A DNA stretch of 64,000 nt from Sphingobacterium corticibacterium. GTDB lineage: Bacteria; Bacteroidota; Bacteroidia; Sphingobacteriales; Sphingobacteriaceae. The stretch is from contig NZ_SGIT01000005.1 in NCBI RefSeq assembly GCF_004208525.1, positions 186,001 through 250,000 on the forward strand, given 5' to 3'. The notes beneath the pieces are model-generated. The model made no database searches. It saw nothing but the letters and a program-made list of their open reading frames with translations, and had not been told where the DNA came from. Below are positions 59,669 through 64,000 of the stretch, piece by piece (position 1 is the stretch's first letter; each line of letters starts with the position of its first letter). Made by a program: the position numbers and the translations under genes.

Positions 59669-62600
59669 CTATCCTTCGATATTATCAAACTCTGGTCGTT
59701 TTTTTCTAGACCTCGACATCATTAAATAAAAAGCAGGAATAACATATAAGGTTAAAATCAACGAAAACATCGTTCCTCCAACAATCACCACTCCCATGCC
59801 TATGCGACTAGTAGAGGCCGCGCCAAGCGAAAGCGCAATAGGCAGAGCACCCAATGCAATCGCTAGCGATGTCATCAGTATAGGGCGTAAACGCGCTTCC
59901 GAGGCCTTGACTACAGCTTGGTATTTTTCGTAGCCTTGATCGCGTAGCTGGTTAGCAAATTCCACAATCAATATACCATTTTTTGTCACTAAACCAATTA
60001 ACATAATCGTTCCGATCTGACTAAAAATATTCCAACTTTGTCCAAATAACCATAATGAAAATAAGGCACCACCAACGGCCATAGGTACTGTCAATAAGAT
60101 TATAATCGGATCTATAAAACTTTCAAACTGGGCCGCAAGGATAAGGAAAATAAGCAAGACGGCTAATCCAAAGGCAAACATCGTATTCGAACTACTTTCC
60201 ACAAAATCTCGAGCTTCCCCCCCTAAATCGGTTGTAAAAGTAGCATCCAATACACGTTCCTTAATGTCGTCCATAACAGCGATACCATCTCCCATACTAT
60301 AGCCCGGAGCCAAACCAGCCGATACAGTAGCCGACATATATCGATTATTATGATACAACTGAGGTGGACTGCTTCGCTCTTCTATTTCCACAATGTTATC
60401 CAATTGAACAAGGAGACCATCGTTATTTTTCACATAGACAGCAGCCAGATCCATCGGAGTTGCTCTATCCTTCCTATCAAACTGCCCCATCACTTGATAT
60501 TGCTTCCCATTCATCATAAAATACCCGAAACGTTGCCCTGACAAAGACATCTGTAAGGTCTGGGCGACGTCCAATACCGAAACGCCCATCGATTGTGCCC
60601 GATCCCGATCGATAGTTACATACACTTCTGGCTTATTAAACTTCAAGTTAACATCCACCACAGAAAATGTCCTATTTCTCGACAATTCTTCCATGAATTC
60701 TGGGATCTTCTCTTCCAATTTTTCGAAGTTCGGTGCTTGAATAATATATTGAATCGGTAATCCACCACGCCTATTAACAGATATAGTGGGTTCTTGCGAT
60801 ACGGCGACTCTTGCTTCCGAATACGATCGGGTCATTCGAGAAAGGTCGGCCGCAATTTCCTGTTGTGTCCGCGTACGCTCCTCCGGTTGTACCAATCCCA
60901 GCCTAACAAAACCACTGTTAGCCGACGCTGTGCCAAATCCGGGAGAGGTAACCACTAGACTTACTTTTTTTTCCGGAACAGAATCATTTATAAGCGTAGT
61001 TAGCTCCGTCATAAAACGGTCCATGTAATCATAAGATACCCCTTCGGGTGCCGTTGCGCTTAATCTAATATAACTTCTATCGTCGTACGGAGCTGTTTCT
61101 TTTGGGAGCACCGAATAAAAGAAATAAATGAGACCAAAGCATCCAGCAATAACGACAAAACTCAACCATTTCATCTTTAAGAATCCCTTCAAGGAATGCT
61201 CATATTCCTTGTTCATGATCAAAAAATAACGCTCTGTTTTGTCGTAGAACTTTGATTTACGTTGTTCTCCACCTTTCATCAGGTATGCGTTAAGCATAGG
61301 TGTCAATGATAAGGATACAAAAGCTGAAATTAAAACGGCAGCGCCAATAACGACTCCAAATTCTCTAAATAAGCGGCCTACAAATCCTTCCAGAAAGATA
61401 ACCGGTAAAAATACCGCGGCTAACGTAATGGAAATAGAAATAACGGCAAAGAAAATCTCATTGGAACCTTTTATAGCAGCTTCAATAGGTGACATACCTT
61501 CTTCCACCTTCTTAAATATATTTTCCGTTACAACGATACCATCATCCACCACCAATCCTGTAGCCAATACAATTGCTAGCAAGGTCAGTACATTGATGGA
61601 AAAACCGCAAAGGTACATGATAAAGAAAGTCGCAATTAAAGACACTGGAATATCGATCAATGGACGGAACGCTATTGACCAATCTCGGAAGAAAACATAG
61701 ATAATCAACACCACCAGTACGATCGCAATAACTAAAGTCTCGACCACCTCAAAAACCGACTTTCGGACAAACTGAGTATTATCCATCGCAATATTCAATT
61801 CAAAGCCCGGTGGTAAATCTTCTTCCAGCTTGTCATACTCTTCGTAAAACTGTTCAGCGATCTCAATATAATTTGTTCCTGGTTGAGGAATAATCGCCAA
61901 GGCGACCATGGGGTATCCCGAGTCGGACATTTTGGTTTCGAAATTTTCCGCCTCCAGCGCCGCATTTCCTACATCAGCCATCCGCACTACCCGATTTTCC
62001 GCTGCTCGAATGATAATATTATTAAACTCTTCCTCTGTGGCTAAATTCCCCAATGTCTTGACTGCTAGCTCCGTATTTGCACCGGTCAATACACCTGACG
62101 GTAACTCCACATTTTGATTATTTAAAGCCGTCCGAACATCAAGCACTGTTAACCCGTAAGATGCTAAACGTACCGGATCTATCCATAATCGCATCGCGTA
62201 TTTACGTTGGCCCCAAATACGTACCGAACTCACACCCGGTATAGTTTGTAGCCGTTGTGCGATCACATTATCTGCAAAATCTGACAATTCCAGCACATTT
62301 CTTGTTGTACTTTGAACTGTCATGGTAATAATCGGTTCCGAGTCGGCATCTGCTTTGGAAACGACAGGAGGAGCATCAATATCTTGTGGTAAACTTCGCA
62401 TGGCTTGCGACACTTTATCACGTACATCATTTGCCGCCGCTTCCAGATCCTTATCCAGGTTGAATTCGATCGTGATATTACTGGCTCCCTGACTACTGGA
62501 TGATGAAATGTTACGGATACCATCAATCGAATTAATAGATTTTTCCAGTGGTTCTGTAATTTGGGACTCTATAATATCCGCGTTTGCCCCCGCATAGTTT

Positions 62601-62746
62601 GTTCGAACAGAAATTTGAGCCGGATCGATGGAGGGATATTCTCGTACTCCCAAAAAAGTATATCCAATAATCCCAAAAAGGATTAATAGCAAATTCATAA
62701 CAATAGCGAGAACGGGACGCTTAATACTTAATGTAGATAAACTCAT
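59669..62746 (-). CDS. RND efflux pump permease (AcrB/HAE1 type)
   Basis: The protein (1025 residues) has the twelve-helix layout with two large periplasmic loops. The proton-relay pair of aspartates is in GLVVDDGIVVTENIFKKVEEG in helix 4, and the conserved SVF/GAL segments of the second half are present (TSLAIALGALPIALSLGAAS). SIKRPVLAIVMNLLLILFG is the usual first helix. It exports drugs, detergents or lipids; the substrate cannot be predicted. It lies between the adaptor (12 bases) and the channel (4 bases) in a three-gene operon. Confidence 0.94.
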   Translation of the reverse strand: MSLSTLSIKRPVLAIVMNLLLILFGIIGYTFLGVREYPSIDPAQISVRTNYAGANADIIESQITEPLEKSINSIDGIRNISSSSSQGASNITIEFNLDKDLEAAANDVRDKVSQAMRSLPQDIDAPPVVSKADADSEPIITMTVQSTTRNVLELSDFADNVIAQRLQTIPGVSSVRIWGQRKYAMRLWIDPVRLASYGLTVLDVRTALNNQNVELPSGVLTGANTELAVKTLGNLATEEEFNNIIIRAAENRVVRMADVGNAALEAENFETKMSDSGYPMVALAIIPQPGTNYIEIAEQFYEEYDKLEEDLPPGFELNIAMDNTQFVRKSVFEVVETLVIAIVLVVLIIYVFFRDWSIAFRPLIDIPVSLIATFFIMYLCGFSINVLTLLAIVLATGLVVDDGIVVTENIFKKVEEGMSPIEAAIKGSNEIFFAVISISITLAAVFLPVIFLEGFVGRLFREFGVVIGAAVLISAFVSLSLTPMLNAYLMKGGEQRKSKFYDKTERYFLIMNKEYEHSLKGFLKMKWLSFVVIAGCFGLIYFFYSVLPKETAPYDDRSYIRLSATAPEGVSYDYMDRFMTELTTLINDSVPEKKVSLVVTSPGFGTASANSGFVRLGLVQPEERTRTQQEIAADLSRMTRSYSEARVAVSQEPTISVNRRGGLPIQYIIQAPNFEKLEEKIPEFMEELSRNRTFSVVDVNLKFNKPEVYVTIDRDRAQSMGVSVLDVAQTLQMSLSGQRFGYFMMNGKQYQVMGQFDRKDRATPMDLAAVYVKNNDGLLVQLDNIVEIEERSSPPQLYHNNRYMSATVSAGLAPGYSMGDGIAVMDDIKERVLDATFTTDLGGEARDFVESSSNTMFAFGLAVLLIFLILAAQFESFIDPIIILLTVPMAVGGALFSLWLFGQSWNIFSQIGTIMLIGLVTKNGILIVEFANQLRDQGYEKYQAVVKASEARLRPILMTSLAIALGALPIALSLGAASTSRIGMGVVIVGGTMFSLILTLYVIPAFYLMMSRSRKKRPEFDNIEG

Positions 62747-62758
62747 TACAATCCTCTT

Positions 62759-63817
62759 TTAACGCAACGTTACATTTACAGGGTTGCCATCTCGTAATGA
62801 CATCACCCCTGAAGTCAATACCGTATCCCCTTCATTTGCACCTTTAACAATCAACACATCAGCGTCGGTACGCGCACCGGTTTCTACCAAAATTTCTTTT
62901 GCTAAACCGTCTTTCTTTATGAAAATTTTCTTCCCATTCTGAATAGGAATTAACGCTTCTGCAGGTATCAACAAGCCATTTTCTATTGTCTCTAACGGAA
63001 AAATAACATTTGCAAATGTACCCGGAATAAGCCGGCTATTGCTATTATCAGCCACTGCCCTAACACGCAACGTTCTGGTTGCTGTTTCAACCAGAGGTTC
63101 CACAGCATATATCTTTGCACTAAATTCTTCGTTCGTACCCTGCACGGTAAATCGAACCGAAGAACCAATTTTTACTTTGGTTGCATAGCGTTCCGGAATC
63201 GAAAATTCCAATTTTACTTTACTGACGTCCACAAGTTGTGCAATATCGGTAGTAGGTGTAATATAACTTCCTTTAGAAATATTCCGAAGACCTATTGTTC
63301 CTGAAAAGGGCGCACGAATAGCCGTTTTGATTAATTGTGCTTCTATAAGCTGTATTTGCGCTTCGGCAGTCCTATAATCAGCACTGGCAATATCATATTC
63401 TTCTTGACTAATCGCTTCTTTTTGCAGAAGAAGTTTCGCTCTCCGTTCATTCTCTGCCGCCAAGCTATTTCTTGTTTTAGCTTGTGTCAACTGTGCTCTC
63501 AATTCTGCGTCATTTATCTTGATCAGCATCTGTCCGTTAGACACATTCCCTCCTTCGGAAAAATTTAATTCTTCCACAATTCCCGAAATTTCCGAACGCA
63601 AATTGATGACTTCATTAGGTTCTATGGAACCAGAGAGCGATAAAAAATCGGAAAAGGGCTTTCCCGAAATGACTATACCATATACTTTTGATTCCGCTCG
63701 CTGCCGTTCCGTCACATTTTCGGCAGCCTTCTCCCTATTCACCATCAAGCGATAGGCTACCAACCCCACTATTATCAATAAAATAATAACAAAAACCGTT
63801 GCAAATCTCTTACTCAT
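62759..63817 (-). CDS. RND efflux periplasmic adaptor protein
   Basis: The adaptor (352 residues) has an N-terminal membrane anchor (FATVFVIILLIIVGLVAY, about 4-21). A biotinyl-lipoyl-like half (LSLSGSIEPNEVINLRSEISG), a helical hairpin (AQLTQAKTRNSLAAENERRAK to IQLIEAQLIKTA), the second lipoyl half (IRAPFSGTIGLRNISKGSYI) and beta-barrel and proximal domains follow. It bridges pump and channel. It is the first gene of the operon. No regulator such as TetR or a two-component pair is adjacent. Confidence 0.94.
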   Translation of the reverse strand: MSKRFATVFVIILLIIVGLVAYRLMVNREKAAENVTERQRAESKVYGIVISGKPFSDFLSLSGSIEPNEVINLRSEISGIVEELNFSEGGNVSNGQMLIKINDAELRAQLTQAKTRNSLAAENERRAKLLLQKEAISQEEYDIASADYRTAEAQIQLIEAQLIKTAIRAPFSGTIGLRNISKGSYITPTTDIAQLVDVSKVKLEFSIPERYATKVKIGSSVRFTVQGTNEEFSAKIYAVEPLVETATRTLRVRAVADNSNSRLIPGTFANVIFPLETIENGLLIPAEALIPIQNGKKIFIKKDGLAKEILVETGARTDADVLIVKGANEGDTVLTSGVMSLRDGNPVNVTLR

Positions 63818-63911
63818 AACTATCTTGAAACTTCATACAAAGGAGATACATTAACGCAAGATACCGCTATTTCACCGGATTAACTTGTAAAAATCTTATT
63901 ATAAAGGAACG

Positions 63912-63942
63912 AAAAAAGCCCCTGCAGTTATACTGCAGGGGC
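63912..63942 (-). terminator. Terminator of the rRNA operon
   Basis: GCCCCTGCAG (63918-63927) and CTGCAGGGGC (63933-63942) form a 10-bp GC-rich stem with loop TTATA. On the minus strand it is followed by TTTTTT (63912-63917). It lies about 10 bases after the 5S end. Confidence 0.95.
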
Positions 63943-63951
63943 CCTGTATAA

Positions 63952-64000
63952 GGTTCGGCACCGACCTACTCTCCCACCTTTTACGGCAGTACCATCGGCT
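63952..64000 (-). rRNA. rrf: 5S ribosomal RNA, 3' part
   Basis: The minus strand reads the 3' half of a 5S rRNA, with the conserved GCCGATGGTACTGC, then GTGGGAGAGTAGGTCG near the 3' end. The 5' part and the rest of the rRNA operon lie beyond the window's right edge. About 49 of some 110 nt are visible. Confidence 0.93.

Noticed and set aside
1..64000. Insertion sequences, prophage or integrated element
   Set aside because: No transposase, integrase, terminal inverted repeats, target duplications or phage structural genes were seen; apart from the first 2.3 kb the gene content is core metabolism.

Overview
The window is chromosomal DNA of a Bacteroidota species, most likely a member of the Sphingobacteriaceae; the genus cannot be fixed from the sequence. 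Evidence: many start codons are preceded at short distance by the Bacteroidota -7 box TAnnTTTG rather than an E. coli-type promoter; there is a type IX secretion (T9SS) C-terminal sorting domain protein; IspG is the long three-domain form; CarB lacks the allosteric C-terminal domain; and TGT lacks the usual zinc cysteines. Base composition is moderate (roughly 40-45 % GC by eye). Most of the window is ordinary, densely packed housekeeping DNA with no insertion sequence, prophage or CRISPR array.

Layout. 1-2.3 kb is the only clearly accessory stretch: the tail of a YwqK/MORN-type protein, a SymE-like small protein, a decayed C-terminus of an AAA/DUF4143 ATPase, three 31-32-bp-spaced direct repeats and an intact AAA/DUF4143 ATPase. 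2.7-8.7 kb is gltBD (glutamate synthase). 8.7-11.9 kb (minus) is tgt, an LptF/LptG-type permease and an EamA exporter. 12.0-15.2 kb holds a family 2 glycosyltransferase, rsmG and dprA. A previously uncalled SRP RNA lies at 15.33 kb, before accD. 16.5-25.1 kb holds parE, purU, an unusual nitronate-monooxygenase-like protein, an rRNA-type methyltransferase, mlaEF and a LiaF-like membrane protein. 25.1-36.8 kb holds ispG, a stand-alone T9SS sorting domain, kup, era, uvrC, a class A penicillin-binding protein, a TetA-like MFS exporter and ispF.

36.9-38.6 kb encodes an ECF-type sigma factor followed 11 bp later by a membrane protein with a cytoplasmic helical domain, one transmembrane helix and a complete trypsin/HtrA-like catalytic triad. 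This is the most interesting candidate for a poorly described signalling system in the window. 38.6-47 kb holds a 1-Cys peroxiredoxin, proBA, uvrB, upp, a YkuK-type RNase H-fold protein, a NadR-type kinase and small lipoproteins. 47-55.5 kb holds ahcY, a bacilliredoxin with a structured leader, an amidohydrolase lipoprotein, lipA, an outer-membrane barrel and carB. 55.5-58.1 kb (minus) holds a formylglycine-generating-enzyme-like lipoprotein and a GH109 alpha-N-acetylgalactosaminidase-like protein, with a perfect 16-bp LacI-type palindrome upstream. 58.4-63.8 kb (minus) is a tripartite RND efflux operon (adaptor, AcrB-type pump, TolC-type channel). The window ends inside a 5S rRNA gene on the minus strand, with its rRNA operon terminator at 63912-63942.

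Working together: gltBD, proBA, carB, purU and upp serve nitrogen, proline and nucleotide metabolism; ispG and ispF are two steps of the MEP isoprenoid pathway; accD and lipA serve fatty-acid and lipoyl synthesis; MlaEF, the LptF/G-type permease, the PBP, the glycosyltransferase and the RND pump all act at the envelope. Start codons were often moved downstream of a longer open frame because the apparent upstream TTG start is part of the promoter -7 box.
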